From assembly GCF_029887935.1 (NCBI RefSeq), contig NZ_JARXRO010000018.1, forward strand, positions 1-64,000: a stretch of 64,000 nucleotides of DNA, read 5' to 3'. This document shows, piece by piece, positions 26,400-35,501 of the stretch; within the stretch, counting starts at the first letter, position 1; every line of letters begins with the position of its first letter. The notes beneath the pieces were generated by a model that did not search any database, had not been told where the DNA came from, and saw only the letters and a program-made list of their open reading frames with translations. Origin of the DNA: Luteimonas kalidii. Its GTDB lineage: Bacteria; Pseudomonadota; Gammaproteobacteria; Xanthomonadales; Xanthomonadaceae. The position numbers were made by a program, and so were the translations under genes.

Positions 26400-28457
26400 A
26401 TGACGACGAACGTACGCAGCTGGCTGACCTCACTGCTCGCCGCCCCCGAGGGAACCGCGCCGCGCAAGCGCGGCGGCTACAGCGACGTGATCCTGGCCTT
26501 CGGCGCGGTGCTGATCATCAGCGTGATGATCCTGCCATTGCCGATGGTGGCGCTCGACACCCTGGTCGCGATCAACATCTCGATCGGCTTCGGCCTGCTG
26601 CTGCTCGGCATCTACATCCCCAACCCGGTCGCGTTCTCCAGTTTCCCGAGCGTCCTGCTGCTGACCACCCTGTTCCGGCTGGCGATCTCGATCGCGATCA
26701 CCAAGTCGATCCTGCTGCATGCCGAGGGCGGCCACATCGTCGAGACCTTCGGCACCCTGGTCGCGGGCAACAACCTGGTGGTCGGCCTGGTGGTGTTCCT
26801 GATCATCACCGTGGTCCAGTTCATCGTGATCGCCAAGGGTGCCGAGCGCGTGGCGGAGGTCGCCGCGCGCTTCACCCTCGACGCCATGCCGGGCAAGCAG
26901 CTGTCGATCGATTCGGACCTGCGCTCGGGGCTGATCGACAAGGACGAGGCGCGCCGCAAGCGCCGCCTGCTGGAGACCGAGAGCCAGCTGCACGGCTCGC
27001 TCGACGGCGCGATGAAGTTCGTCAAGGGCGACGCCATCTGCGGCATCGTGATCATCCTGGTGAACCTGCTCGGCGGCCTGGCCATCGGCGTGCTGCAGAA
27101 GGACATGTCGCTGGCGCAGGCCACCCACACCTACAGCATCCTCACCATCGGCGACGGGCTGGTGTCGCAGATCCCCGCCATCCTGGCGACCATGGCCGCG
27201 GGCCTGGTGGTGACGCGCACCGCCGGCGAGGTCGAGGACCGGCACCTGGGCGACGCCATCAGCCGCCAGGTCGGCGCGCAGCCGCGGGTGGCCCTGATCA
27301 CCGGCCTGCTGGCGATGCTGATGACGCTGGTGCCGGGCTTTCCGTGGCCGGTGTTCCTGGTGCTGGGGCTGGGCCTGCTCGGCTTCAGCGCGTGGCGCTA
27401 CCGGCTGCAGTTCGAGACCCTGCGCAAGCTGTTCAAGGTCAGCGACGAGGAGGTCGCGGCCTCGCAGGTGCCGGTGGAGACCGACGACTTCGCGCCGCCG
27501 CCTCCGCTGCTGGTGGAACTGTCTCCCGCATTGGCGGCCGTGATCGGCCAGGAGCCCGTGCGCGCACGCGTCTCCTCCGCGACGCGCCAGGTGCGCGACG
27601 AGTTCGGGGTGCCGCTGCCGACCCCGGTGGTGCGGGTGTCGCCGGCGCTGACCGAGGGCGAGTTCCGCCTCAGTGCGCACGGTGCGCGCGTCGCATCCGG
27701 GCGCCTGCCGCGCGAGGGCGCGTTCGAGCCGCAGACTCCGGGCGTTGCGCCGCAGCCGGGCTGGTTCCCGCCGCTGTCGGGCCAGTGGCGCGACGGCCCC
27801 GCGGCCGAGGGCGCGCTGTCGCCGCTGGATGTGCTGGTGATGCATGTCGACGCCGCCCTGCGGCGCCGGCTCGGCAGTTTCCTCGGGATCCAGGAGACCT
27901 CGAACCTGTTCGGCAAGATGCAGCGCGACTACCCGGACCTGGTCAAGGAGATGCTGCGCGTGGTCGCGCCGCAGCGCGTGGCCGACGTGCTGCGCCGCCT
28001 GGCCGAGGAGGGCGTGCCGATCCGCAACCTGCGCGACGCCTTCGAGGCGATCACCGACGTGGGCAGCCGCGAGAAGGACGTGGTGCTGCTGACCGAATAC
28101 GTGCGCGTGGCGCTCAAGCGCGAGATCGCCGAGCGCTGGTCCGATGGCGATCGCCAGCTGCACGTGCTGCTGATCCATCCCGAACTCGAGGACAAGCTGC
28201 GCCAGTCGGTGCGCGTGGCCGGCGGCGCGAGCCAGCTGGCGATCTCGCCGGAGCTGGCCGCGCGCCTGGGTGCGGAAGTACGCGCACACCTGGGCCGCCA
28301 GGCTCCGGGCGTGCGCCCGGTGCTGCTGTGCTCGCTCGACGTGCGCCGCCATCTGCGCAAGCTGCTGGAGGTGGACTTCTTCGACCTGCCGGTGCTCTCC
28401 TACCAGGAACTCGCGCCGGACCTGCGGATCGTGCAGGCCGGACAGATCAATGCCTGA
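26400..28457 (+). CDS. sctV: Type III secretion export gate protein SctV
   Basis: SctV (LcrD/HrcV/FlhA family) forms the nonameric export gate. In this 685-residue protein the N-terminal half has about eight transmembrane helices with the FHIPEP-region pattern: PNPVAFSSFPSVLLLTTLFRLAISIA around residue 80, AKGAERVAEVAARFTLDAMPGKQLSIDSDLRSG around 145-180 and GDGLVSQIPAI around 255. The cytosolic domain follows after about residue 350 and ends KLLEVDFFDLPVLSYQEL. The linker between the halves (about 365-475) is longer and more variable than usual. This family's non-flagellar branch is indicated by the flanking sctD-sctP genes. It heads the rightward operon. Confidence 0.95.
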   Translation: MTTNVRSWLTSLLAAPEGTAPRKRGGYSDVILAFGAVLIISVMILPLPMVALDTLVAINISIGFGLLLLGIYIPNPVAFSSFPSVLLLTTLFRLAISIAITKSILLHAEGGHIVETFGTLVAGNNLVVGLVVFLIITVVQFIVIAKGAERVAEVAARFTLDAMPGKQLSIDSDLRSGLIDKDEARRKRRLLETESQLHGSLDGAMKFVKGDAICGIVIILVNLLGGLAIGVLQKDMSLAQATHTYSILTIGDGLVSQIPAILATMAAGLVVTRTAGEVEDRHLGDAISRQVGAQPRVALITGLLAMLMTLVPGFPWPVFLVLGLGLLGFSAWRYRLQFETLRKLFKVSDEEVAASQVPVETDDFAPPPPLLVELSPALAAVIGQEPVRARVSSATRQVRDEFGVPLPTPVVRVSPALTEGEFRLSAHGARVASGRLPREGAFEPQTPGVAPQPGWFPPLSGQWRDGPAAEGALSPLDVLVMHVDAALRRRLGSFLGIQETSNLFGKMQRDYPDLVKEMLRVVAPQRVADVLRRLAEEGVPIRNLRDAFEAITDVGSREKDVVLLTEYVRVALKREIAERWSDGDRQLHVLLIHPELEDKLRQSVRVAGGASQLAISPELAARLGAEVRAHLGRQAPGVRPVLLCSLDVRRHLRKLLEVDFFDLPVLSYQELAPDLRIVQAGQINA

Positions 28458-28522
28458 CCCGACCGCGCCACCGCCCGAACCATCCATCCCGTGGGGTCCC
28501 CCGCCCGCAGGAGCCAATCCCG

Positions 28523-29797
28523 ATGTCCAGTTCCCCCGACACAGACCCGCACCACGACCAGGCCGCGCCTGACCAGAACGCCGCGCTGCTGCGCATCGTC
28601 GCCGGACTGCACGCCGGCGCCAGCCGCCCGCTGTCGCGGCGCGAGATGGTGCTCGTCGGCAGCGGCGACGATTGCGACGTGGTGTTGGCCGATGCCGGCG
28701 TGGCCGCGCACCACGCGCTGGTGAACGTGGTCGACGGCCGCTTCCACCTGCGCGCGCTCGACGCACCGCTCGAACTGCCCGGTCGCACCCTGCACCCCGG
28801 CGATCCGGTGGAGGTGTCACAGGTCCAACGCATCGGCATCGGCGAGGCCGCGATCGCGTTCGGTCGTGCCGACGCCCCCGAATGGGTGGCGCTGGCCCCG
28901 GACTTCGGGGTCGAACCCCAGCCACGGCGGCGCCCGGCGTTCACCAGCCGCCTGCCGATGATCGCGGGGGTCGCGGTGCTGGCGCTGGCCGGCCTTGCGA
29001 TCTTCGCCGCCTGGATGCCCGCGGCGCCGCCGCCGGTCGATGTCGAACACCGCCTGCGCGAGCTGGCGCGCGAGCACCGCGTCAGCGATGTGAGCATCAC
29101 CCGCGACGTCAACGGCCGTGCCGTGCTGTCGGGGACGGTGGACGACGGCGCCACTGCGGACCGCCTGGACGCGCGCATCGCCAGCGAGGCGCTGCCCGCC
29201 AGCGTCGCACTGCGCAGCGGACAGGATCTGGCCGTCGACGTGGCCGAGGTGATGCGCACCGGCGGCTACAGCGTCGAGGCCGAATACTTGGGCGACAACA
29301 ACGTGCGCGTCACCGGCCGGCTGGGCGGCGATGGAGAGGCCGTACGCGAATTCATCCGTTCGCGCGCCATGGTCGAAACCGGCGTCAACATGGTCGAACC
29401 GGTGGACCTCGACGAGGCCGTCGCCGACGCCTCTGCCGATGCCGGCGCGATCCCGCAGACCCAGGCCCACATCGTATCGGTGGTGCGCGGCGACGCCCCG
29501 TATGTCGAGACCGCGGACGGCGAGCGCTACCAGGTGGGCGACGCGATTCCGGGCTGGGGCGAACTGATCTCGATCGGCGCCCATGCGCACGTGCTGCGCC
29601 CCGATGGCGCGCTCGCCAAGCTCAAGCCGTCGCCCGCACCGCCGCCGGTCGAGGACGCGCCCGACGCCGCTGCCTCCGCGCCACCGGCGGGTGGCGCGCA
29701 GCCGGGCGCCGCGAATGCCGGTCCCGTGCGGCGCGTTCAGCAACCTGAAACCGGTGCAGGCCTGAGCGCAGGCGCGCTCGATTCCGACACGCCGTGA
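28523..29797 (+). CDS. sctD: Type III secretion inner-membrane ring protein SctD with FHA domain
   Basis: SctD (YscD) builds the larger inner-membrane ring. The 424-residue protein has an N-terminal cytosolic FHA-type domain (about residues 20-115: LLRIVAGLHAG...VLVGSGDDCDVVL...), a single transmembrane helix (145-165: PMIAGVAVLALAGLAIFAAW) and a periplasmic region with BON-like repeats (about 172-310). A Pro/Ala-rich tail closes the protein. The ATG 28523 has AGGAG 9 nt upstream. In this order (V then D) the gene sits within the ring operon, whereas SctC, the secretin it should contact, is not in the window. Confidence 0.88.
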   Translation: MSSSPDTDPHHDQAAPDQNAALLRIVAGLHAGASRPLSRREMVLVGSGDDCDVVLADAGVAAHHALVNVVDGRFHLRALDAPLELPGRTLHPGDPVEVSQVQRIGIGEAAIAFGRADAPEWVALAPDFGVEPQPRRRPAFTSRLPMIAGVAVLALAGLAIFAAWMPAAPPPVDVEHRLRELAREHRVSDVSITRDVNGRAVLSGTVDDGATADRLDARIASEALPASVALRSGQDLAVDVAEVMRTGGYSVEAEYLGDNNVRVTGRLGGDGEAVREFIRSRAMVETGVNMVEPVDLDEAVADASADAGAIPQTQAHIVSVVRGDAPYVETADGERYQVGDAIPGWGELISIGAHAHVLRPDGALAKLKPSPAPPPVEDAPDAAASAPPAGGAQPGAANAGPVRRVQQPETGAGLSAGALDSDTP

Positions 29798-29930
29798 ACA
29801 TCGCCTGCGGTAAACCCTAGGTCACGGTTCGCGGCAACATTTATCCGTTAGAGTTCAGGCGAGACAGTCCCGGGCCCATCCGCCTTGATCCATCCGGTCC
29901 GGTTCCTCCGCACGCACAAGGAGCACTGCG

Positions 29931-30266
29931 ATGACGATTCCAACCGACGGCAACCTCATCAACCAGTACATCGGCGCGGCCACGTTCAACAACGGTCCCG
30001 GGACCAACGGCGTCCGCAGTGGCGGAGGCGCGAGCGGCGGCAGCAGCTGGTACGAAGCCATGTCGCGCGCCTGGGGCCAGACGCTCGATTCCCAGGCCTC
30101 GGAGATCACCCAGCTGTCCGACCAGATCGGTGCCGGGTCCGACCAGCCCTCGCAGATGGTGGCCCTGACCGCCGCCAGCCTCAAGATGCAGTTCATGTCC
30201 AACAACGCCGCGACCTCGCAGAACAGCGTGGCCGAGTCGTTGAACGCGGTCGCACGCAAGCAGTAA
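29931..30266 (+). CDS. sctF: Probable type III needle subunit SctF
   Basis: The 111-residue protein has no signal peptide. A Gly/Asn/Ser-rich N-terminus (1-38) is followed by two amphipathic helices (about 40-68 and 74-108) linked by GAGSDQPSQ, and the end is NAATSQNSVAESLNAVARKQ. A helix-turn-helix with a Pro-containing turn is the needle-subunit architecture (YscF, PrgI), though at 111 residues it is longer than the usual 80-85 because of the N-terminal extension. AAGGAG 7 nt before the ATG is the strongest RBS of the operon, and a separate 133-nt leader precedes it, fitting a highly expressed needle. Position directly before sctI and sctJ supports the call. A secreted filament or pilus subunit is the alternative. 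Confidence 0.65.
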   Translation: MTIPTDGNLINQYIGAATFNNGPGTNGVRSGGGASGGSSWYEAMSRAWGQTLDSQASEITQLSDQIGAGSDQPSQMVALTAASLKMQFMSNNAATSQNSVAESLNAVARKQ

Positions 30267-30363
30267 GCAGCGGGCGGTCGGTGGATCGTGGCGCGCGCGG
30301 CCGCAGGTCGCCGCGCCGGATCCGGTGGCGCCTTCATGGCGCCGGCAGCAGGGAGCGAATCAC

Positions 30364-30777
30364 ATGATCGATGCTATCCAGGTCGCCGCACTCGACGCGG
30401 CCGCCAATCCCGCCGCGGCACCGGCGCTGCAGCCACAGGCCGCCGCGGTGGATGTTCGCGAATTCGCCCAGGCGCTCGAACGCACCGGCGCGCCATCGAA
30501 GACGGCCAGCGCCGATGCCGCCGCACCCGCCGCACCCGCGGGCGAGTCCGCGAGCGCGAAGATGATGGTCGACGCCTTCGACAGCCTCAACGGCACCGCC
30601 AAGAACATCGAGTCGCTGTCGCGGGCCATGTCGGCCAGCGCCACCGAGATGACGCCGGGGCAGATGCTCGAGATGACGATGCAGTGCCACCAGTTCCTGT
30701 TCCAGTCGCAGCTGACCTCGAACGTGGCCAACCGCACGTCCGATGGCGTGCAGCAGCTGTTCCGCCAGCAGTCCTGA
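30364..30777 (+). CDS. sctI: Type III inner rod/needle adapter SctI
   Basis: This 137-residue protein lies upstream of sctJ. The N-terminal half is Ala-rich and variable. The C-terminal half, with TPGQMLEMTMQCHQFLFQSQ then SNVANRTSDGVQQLFRQQS, matches the SctI (YscI/PrgJ) C-terminal signature in which the rod subunit docks onto the export gate. RBS GGGAG lies 8-9 nt before the ATG. A palindrome-rich 97-nt spacer separates it from sctF. SctI subunits connect the SctR/T exit with the needle and are themselves early substrates. Confidence 0.85.
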   Translation: MIDAIQVAALDAAANPAAAPALQPQAAAVDVREFAQALERTGAPSKTASADAAAPAAPAGESASAKMMVDAFDSLNGTAKNIESLSRAMSASATEMTPGQMLEMTMQCHQFLFQSQLTSNVANRTSDGVQQLFRQQS

Positions 30778-30797
30778 CGCCGGCCGGAACCGGAACC

Positions 30798-31598
30798 ATG
30801 ACGTCCACCGACGATCGATCCGCGCTGCCTGGCGCGATGCGTACCGCGGCACTGGTGCTGGCCTGCCTGCTGCTGGCGGCGTGCTCGAGGGTCACGCTGT
30901 ATGGCGACCTCGAGGAGCGTCAGGCGAACGAGGTCTACGCCGCGCTGCTGGGTTCGGGCGTCAACGCCGAGAAGCGCACGTCGATCAGCAAGACCGGCTG
31001 GGAGATCCGGGTCGACAAGAGCGAATTCTCCCAGGCCATGCAGGTGCTGCAGTCGCGCGGATTGCCGCGCCAGCAGTACGTGTCCATGTGCGACGTGTTC
31101 AAGAAGGAAGGCATCGCCTCGTCCTCGGTCGAGGAAAACGCCCGCTATCTGTGCAGCCGGCAGCAGGAGCTCGCGCGGACGCTCGCGAGCTATCCGGGCG
31201 TTGTCGAGGCGCGCGTGCACATCGCCATGGCGCAGCGCGATCCGCTGGGCGGAGAGGCGGGCGACTCGTCGGCAGCGGTGGTGATCTTCCAGCAGCCCGG
31301 TGCCAACCTCGAAAACATGCAGACCCGGATCAAGACCGTGGTCAAGGACGGCATCGAGGGGCTGAGCGACATCAACAAGGTGTCGGTCGAGTTCGTGCCG
31401 ATGCCGGGCGTGCCGGTCGACGCCGCGCCGCAGCGCGCAGCCGCGGTTCCCGCCGCACTGTCGGCAGCCAATGCGATGTCGATCGGCATCGGCCTTGGCG
31501 TGCTCGCCCTGCTGGCCCTGGTCTGGGCGGCATGGGGTCGCCTGCGCCAGCGCCGTTCGCCGCAGCCGGTCGATGGCGGCAGGATCTGGAACGGTTGA
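30798..31598 (+). CDS. sctJ: Type III secretion inner-membrane ring lipoprotein SctJ
   Basis: SctJ (YscJ/PrgK) forms the inner ring. The 266-residue lipoprotein has the lipobox LLLAAC with acylated Cys29, two ring-building motifs (the first about 33-85: LEERQANEVYAALLGSGVNA; the second about 120-200, with SYPGVVEARVHIA and DGIEGLSDINKVSVEFVP), and a C-terminal transmembrane helix (about 218-240) ending in a basic tail. An in-frame ATG at 30837 would give a shorter 253-residue precursor starting MRTAALVL; both fit. It is followed after 4 nt by sctK. Confidence 0.95.
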   Translation: MTSTDDRSALPGAMRTAALVLACLLLAACSRVTLYGDLEERQANEVYAALLGSGVNAEKRTSISKTGWEIRVDKSEFSQAMQVLQSRGLPRQQYVSMCDVFKKEGIASSSVEENARYLCSRQQELARTLASYPGVVEARVHIAMAQRDPLGGEAGDSSAAVVIFQQPGANLENMQTRIKTVVKDGIEGLSDINKVSVEFVPMPGVPVDAAPQRAAAVPAALSAANAMSIGIGLGVLALLALVWAAWGRLRQRRSPQPVDGGRIWNG

Positions 31599-31602
31599 GC
31601 GC

Positions 31603-32238
31603 ATGTCGCTGCACGCGCTGCTCGCCGACGTCCATCCGGCGTGGTACGCGGATCGGTCCGGGCATGTCTTCGACGAAGCGCTGATCGCGCGCGCGCGCGA
31701 CAGCGCGCTCGGGCGCCGCCTGCTGGTGCGTGCGATGCCGCAGGATCTGCTCGACGGACTGCTGGCGCCGCGCCCCGGCGAGCCGGGCTGGGTCGCGACG
31801 CCGAGGCGATGGCCACGTGCACGCGTGCGTGCCCTGGTGCGCGACCTCGGCGTCCTCGCCTATGCGCCGCTGATCCGTGCCGAGGTCCGCCGTGAACCGG
31901 TGCGCTGGCTCCGGGCGACGCTCGGCAACAGCTATCTGCTGGCGCTCGACCGGACCGTCTGGGACGGTCGCGTCGATGCCGCCACCCGCGCGCGTTTGTC
32001 CGCCGACTGGGAGACCCTGCTGGCCAACCCCGCCTTCCTGTCCGACCCCGCGCCGCTGAGCGACCTGCTCGACCGCCAGGGACTTGCAGAACTGCAGGCG
32101 TGGGCGGCCCGGCGCAACCGCGCACTGGCCGACTGGTCACGCCTGTTGCACCCGCCTGCCGCGCCGCGACCCGCGCACGTGCCCGAGAAGGCCGTGCTGG
32201 TGGTCGCATCCCACCACGAGGATCGCGATGCCGACTAG
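31603..32238 (+). CDS. sctK: Type III sorting platform protein SctK
   Basis: The 211-residue protein lies in the canonical sctK place between sctJ and sctL. It shows the weakly conserved family features: an N-terminal segment DVHPAWYADRSG, and a helical body with LLGNSYL-like sequence (RATLGNSYLLALDR) seen in YscK/HrpD proteins. SctK bridges SctQ/SctL to the base of the injectisome. Sequence conservation in this family is poor, so the call rests mainly on position and size. Its end overlaps sctL by 11 nt. Confidence 0.75.
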   Translation: MSLHALLADVHPAWYADRSGHVFDEALIARARDSALGRRLLVRAMPQDLLDGLLAPRPGEPGWVATPRRWPRARVRALVRDLGVLAYAPLIRAEVRREPVRWLRATLGNSYLLALDRTVWDGRVDAATRARLSADWETLLANPAFLSDPAPLSDLLDRQGLAELQAWAARRNRALADWSRLLHPPAAPRPAHVPEKAVLVVASHHEDRDAD

Positions 32239-32914
32239 TCCACAACCGCAGGCGACGACCGCAGCCGCATCGCGCGATCCGGCGCCCGCGGGTGTCGCGG
32301 TGTTCGAGCGCCGCGAGTTCGGACGCGCGCTGGCGGCGCGCGTGGTGCCGGCGCAGCACTGGGCCAGGCTCGAGGAACTCGATGGGCTGCTCGAACGCGT
32401 CAACGCGCTCAGCGCCGAAGTCGAGGGCGAAGTCGCGCGCGCCCGCGAACTCGGGCAGGCGGAAGGCTTTGCCGAAGGCATCAGGCGCGCACAGCTGCAG
32501 ATGACCGAACAGCTGACGGCCCTCAACGAGCGCCGCGCACGCGTGCTGGCCGATGCGGCCGGCCGCATCACCGAACTGGCCTGCGCGATCGTGGCGCGCG
32601 TGGCGCCCGGGTTCGACGCCGCCAGCGTCGTGCCGCCCCTGGTGATGCAGGCGGTGGAGGCCGCGCAGGCCGAACAGTTCCTGCTGATCCGCGTCCACCC
32701 CGGCGCACGCGCCTCGGTGCAGGCGGGACTGGGCGCCGTGCGCCAGGCGCATCCGGCCGTGGGCGTGATCGAGCTGGTGGACGACGAGAGTCTGGATCCG
32801 CTCAGTTGCGTCGTGGTCTCCGAGGCGGGCGAGGTACGCGCGGGCGTGGCCCAGCAGATCGAGGCGATCCGCGTGGCACTGGCCGGCGCCAGCCAGGCGG
32901 GGGCGGGCGCATGA
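32228..32914 (+). CDS. sctL: Type III ATPase stator/regulator SctL
   Basis: The 228-residue protein resembles SctL/FliH. It has a charged coiled-coil half (about residues 45-110, with EGEVARARELGQAEGFAEGI) and a C-terminal domain (LIRVHPGARASVQAGLGAV ... IELVDDESLDPLSCVVVSEAGEVRAGV, about 155-215). The motif with acidic residues followed by CVVVSE-G-V is the family hallmark, like LxPGDCxVET-G in FliH. SctL dimers hold the ATPase SctN and tie it to SctQ. It overlaps sctK upstream and sctN downstream (ATGA), so the three are translationally coupled. Confidence 0.88.
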   Translation: MPTSPQPQATTAAASRDPAPAGVAVFERREFGRALAARVVPAQHWARLEELDGLLERVNALSAEVEGEVARARELGQAEGFAEGIRRAQLQMTEQLTALNERRARVLADAAGRITELACAIVARVAPGFDAASVVPPLVMQAVEAAQAEQFLLIRVHPGARASVQAGLGAVRQAHPAVGVIELVDDESLDPLSCVVVSEAGEVRAGVAQQIEAIRVALAGASQAGAGA

Positions 32915-34269
32915 ACCTGCCGGGCCTGCCGCTCGCCTCCGCGCCTGCCGACGGGGCCATCGATCCGCTGCTCGATGCGCTGGCAGGGGTCAAGTCGATC
33001 CAGCGCGTCGGCCGCGTGGTCGAGGCCTATGGCACCCTGATCCGCGCCACCGGCCTCAAGGCCGCGATCGGCGAACTGTGCCACCTGCGCAACGCGCCCG
33101 GGGAGGGCGACCAGACGTTCAACCTCGCGGCCGAAGTAGTGGGCGTCTCGCGGCAGCACACCCTGCTCACGCCGCTGGGCGCGCTCGACGGCATTTCGGC
33201 CACCACCCAGATCGTCGCCAGCGGTCGCCAGGCCACCGTGCGCGCGGGAGACGGCCTGCTCGGCCGCATCCTCGATGCGCACGGCGAGCCGATCGACGAC
33301 AAGGGGCCGGTCGGCAAGGGCGTGGACATGCCGATCTACGCCGCCTCGCCGAACCCGCTGGCGCGCAACCTGATCGAGCGCCCGTTCTCCACCGGCGTGC
33401 GCGCGATCGACGCCACCATGACCGCGGGCGAAGGCCAGCGCGTCGGCATCTTCGCCGTTGCCGGCGGCGGCAAGAGCACGCTGCTGGGGATGCTCGCGCG
33501 CGGCGGGGACGCCGACGTCAACGTGATCGTGCTGGTGGGCGAGCGCGGCCGCGAGGTCAACGAGTTCATCCACGACAACCTGGGCGATGCCGGTCTGGCG
33601 AAATCGGTGATCGTGGTCGCCACCTCCGACCGGCCGGCGCTCGAACGCAGTCGCGCGGCCTGGGTGGGCACCGCGATCGCCGAGCATTTCCGCGATCGCG
33701 GCAAGCGGGTGCTGCTGCTGCTCGACTCGGTCACCCGGTTCGCGCGCGCGCTGCGCGACGTCGGCCTGGCGATCGGCGAACCCCCGGCGCGGCGCGGCTT
33801 CCCGCCGTCGGTGTTCAGCGCACTGCCGCGTCTGTTCGAGCGCGCCGGCAACAACGAGACCGGCAGCATCACCGCGTTCTACACCGTGCTCGCCGAGGAC
33901 GAGGATGGCGGCGATCCGATCGTCGAGGAGGTGCGCTCGATCCTCGACGGCCACATCGTGCTCTCGCGCAAGCTCGCCGCGGCCTACCACTATCCGGCGA
34001 TCGACGTGCTCACCAGCCTGAGCCGCACCATGCCGCGGGTCGTCGACGCCGCGCACCTGCGCGCCGCCGGCCAGCTGCGCAAGGCGCTGGCGAAGTACCA
34101 GGATGTCGAGCTGCTGCTGCAGCTGGGCGAATACAAGCGCGGCAGCGACCCGGACGCGGACTTCGCGATCGAGCGCATCGGCGCGATCCGCAAGCTGCTG
34201 CAGCAGGGGTCGGGCGAACTGGTGCCGTTCACGCAGTCGTCCGACACCTTGAGGAAGCTGTTCGCATGA
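32911..34269 (+). CDS. sctN: Type III secretion ATPase SctN
   Basis: SctN (YscN/HrcN/FliI) is the hexameric ATPase that releases chaperones and unfolds substrates. It has 452 residues, a usual length. The Walker A is AVAGGGKST (about 182-190), the catalytic Glu lies in VLVGERGREV (Glu212), Walker B is RVLLLLDSVTR, and the family signature GEPPARRGFPPSVFSALPRLFERAG follows. The start ATG 32911 overlaps the sctL stop. The FAVAGGGKST variant of the P-loop is within the non-flagellar range. Confidence 0.97.
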   Translation: MNLPGLPLASAPADGAIDPLLDALAGVKSIQRVGRVVEAYGTLIRATGLKAAIGELCHLRNAPGEGDQTFNLAAEVVGVSRQHTLLTPLGALDGISATTQIVASGRQATVRAGDGLLGRILDAHGEPIDDKGPVGKGVDMPIYAASPNPLARNLIERPFSTGVRAIDATMTAGEGQRVGIFAVAGGGKSTLLGMLARGGDADVNVIVLVGERGREVNEFIHDNLGDAGLAKSVIVVATSDRPALERSRAAWVGTAIAEHFRDRGKRVLLLLDSVTRFARALRDVGLAIGEPPARRGFPPSVFSALPRLFERAGNNETGSITAFYTVLAEDEDGGDPIVEEVRSILDGHIVLSRKLAAAYHYPAIDVLTSLSRTMPRVVDAAHLRAAGQLRKALAKYQDVELLLQLGEYKRGSDPDADFAIERIGAIRKLLQQGSGELVPFTQSSDTLRKLFA

Positions 34270-34778
34270 CCGGTCCCTCGCGCCGCCGCTATCCGCTGCA
34301 GCAGCTGCTGCAGTTGCGCGCGCATCGCACCGGGAAGGCGCGGCAGCTGGTGGTCGAGCGCCAGCGCACGGTGCGCGAGCGGCGCGAGGCCTGCGAGAAG
34401 ATCGAAGTCGAAATCGAATCCCTTCGCCAGGAACGCGCGGGGCAGCGATTGCGCATGCTCGAACCCCCGCCGCCGGGAATTCCGTTCCCGCTCGCGCTCG
34501 AACAGCGCGAGGCGCACATCGACTGGCTGGGCGAGCAGCAGCAGGCGGCGCAGCAGCGGCTGCAGCAGGCACGTGAAGCGCTGCAGCTGGCCGAGCAGGC
34601 GTTGGCCGAAGCGATGCAGGCGTACTTCCGCGCCAAGGCGCGCGAGGACGCGCTGGAGAAACGCAAGGCACTGTGGCGCGGCGAAGTGGTGGCGTTCGAA
34701 GCCCGTCAGGAGGAAGACGCCGCCGCCGACCTCGTGCAGGCCGCGCATTGCGCCCGCACCCGAATCCAAGGAGCGTGA
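34266..34778 (+). CDS. sctO: Type III secretion stalk protein SctO
   Basis: This 170-residue, highly charged protein is predicted to be one long helical hairpin (coiled coil about 5-66 and 80-155, break at EPPPPGIPFP). Location directly after sctN, with an ATGA overlap, and the coiled-coil hairpin are those of SctO (YscO/FliJ), which inserts into the SctN hexamer and links it to SctV. Family sequence conservation is low, but structure and position agree. Confidence 0.85.
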   Translation: MTGPSRRRYPLQQLLQLRAHRTGKARQLVVERQRTVRERREACEKIEVEIESLRQERAGQRLRMLEPPPPGIPFPLALEQREAHIDWLGEQQQAAQQRLQQAREALQLAEQALAEAMQAYFRAKAREDALEKRKALWRGEVVAFEARQEEDAAADLVQAAHCARTRIQGA

Positions 34779-34779
34779 G

Positions 34780-35499
34780 ATGAGCATCGACCAAGGCAGC
34801 AGCACGTCGTCCCTGTCCAACCGTCCTGCCGGTGAGGCGCGTGGCACCGACAACGACCGTCCGGCCGAACGTCCGCGGGAAGCGCCTGCGAAGGAAGAAG
34901 TGGACCGCTTCCGCCAGCTGATGCAGCACGGTCGCCACGAGGGCCGGGCCGGCCAGGAGCGCGACGAGTTGCCGCGTTCACCGCTCGACGCGGGTCGACA
35001 GGCCGCCCATGCGGCCGCCCGCCAGGGCGATGCGCACGCACCCGTGCAGGGCCAGGGTGGTCAGCCGGGCCAGCAGGAGAGCGTCGACAACAACGGCTTC
35101 GGCGCGAACTCGATCGATGGTGCCGACCTGCTGGCGATGATGCAGGCGCAGTCCGCCCTGCGGGACGCCGGCGTGTCGCCGCAGGCGGCCGCGCCCGCGC
35201 CGCCGATGGCCAGCGGCAAGGCGCTTGCCGAGATGCTGGAGCGCCACGTGCGCCAGCTGGCGGTCGATGGCGCCGCCTCCGCCGATGCCGACGGCCACGT
35301 GTTGCTGCGCATGTCGGACGCGACCCTGCCGGGGACCGACCTGCTGCTGAGCAAGACCGCCGACGGCTGGCTGCTGCGCGCGGATGTGCGATCGCGCGAC
35401 AGCTTCGACGCGATCCGCGAGGCGGCTCCCGCGCTGGCGCGCCGCTTCTCGGAACACAACCTCGGCGAGCTCCGGGTCGACCCGCACTTCAACGGCTGA
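34780..35499 (+). CDS. sctP: Probable SctP (needle-length/substrate-switch protein)
   Basis: The 239-residue protein has a long disordered N-terminal half rich in Arg, Gln, Gly and Asp (about 1-130). The folded C-terminal domain (about 135-239: ALAEMLERHVRQLAVDG ... HVLLRMSDATLPGTDLLL ... FSEHNLGELRVDPHFNG) resembles the T3S4/HpaP-type domain of SctP ruler proteins. Position after sctO is canonical. SctP normally works with SctU, which is not encoded here. AAGGAG lies upstream of the ATG. It is the last clearly recognisable structural gene. Confidence 0.7.
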   Translation: MSIDQGSSTSSLSNRPAGEARGTDNDRPAERPREAPAKEEVDRFRQLMQHGRHEGRAGQERDELPRSPLDAGRQAAHAAARQGDAHAPVQGQGGQPGQQESVDNNGFGANSIDGADLLAMMQAQSALRDAGVSPQAAAPAPPMASGKALAEMLERHVRQLAVDGAASADADGHVLLRMSDATLPGTDLLLSKTADGWLLRADVRSRDSFDAIREAAPALARRFSEHNLGELRVDPHFNG

Positions 35500-35501
35500 G
35501 G

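Noticed and set aside
31603..32238. Frameshift in sctK, because the family resemblance is weak
   Set aside because: The frame is uninterrupted, overlaps sctL normally and keeps codon usage like its neighbours; SctK proteins are simply poorly conserved.
20723..35499. Flagellar export apparatus
   Set aside because: Despite the FliO-like gene, the set has SctD with an FHA domain, lipoprotein SctJ, SctI, SctK and SctP, and no hook, rod, filament, MotAB or FliF/FliG genes. This is a non-flagellar injectisome.
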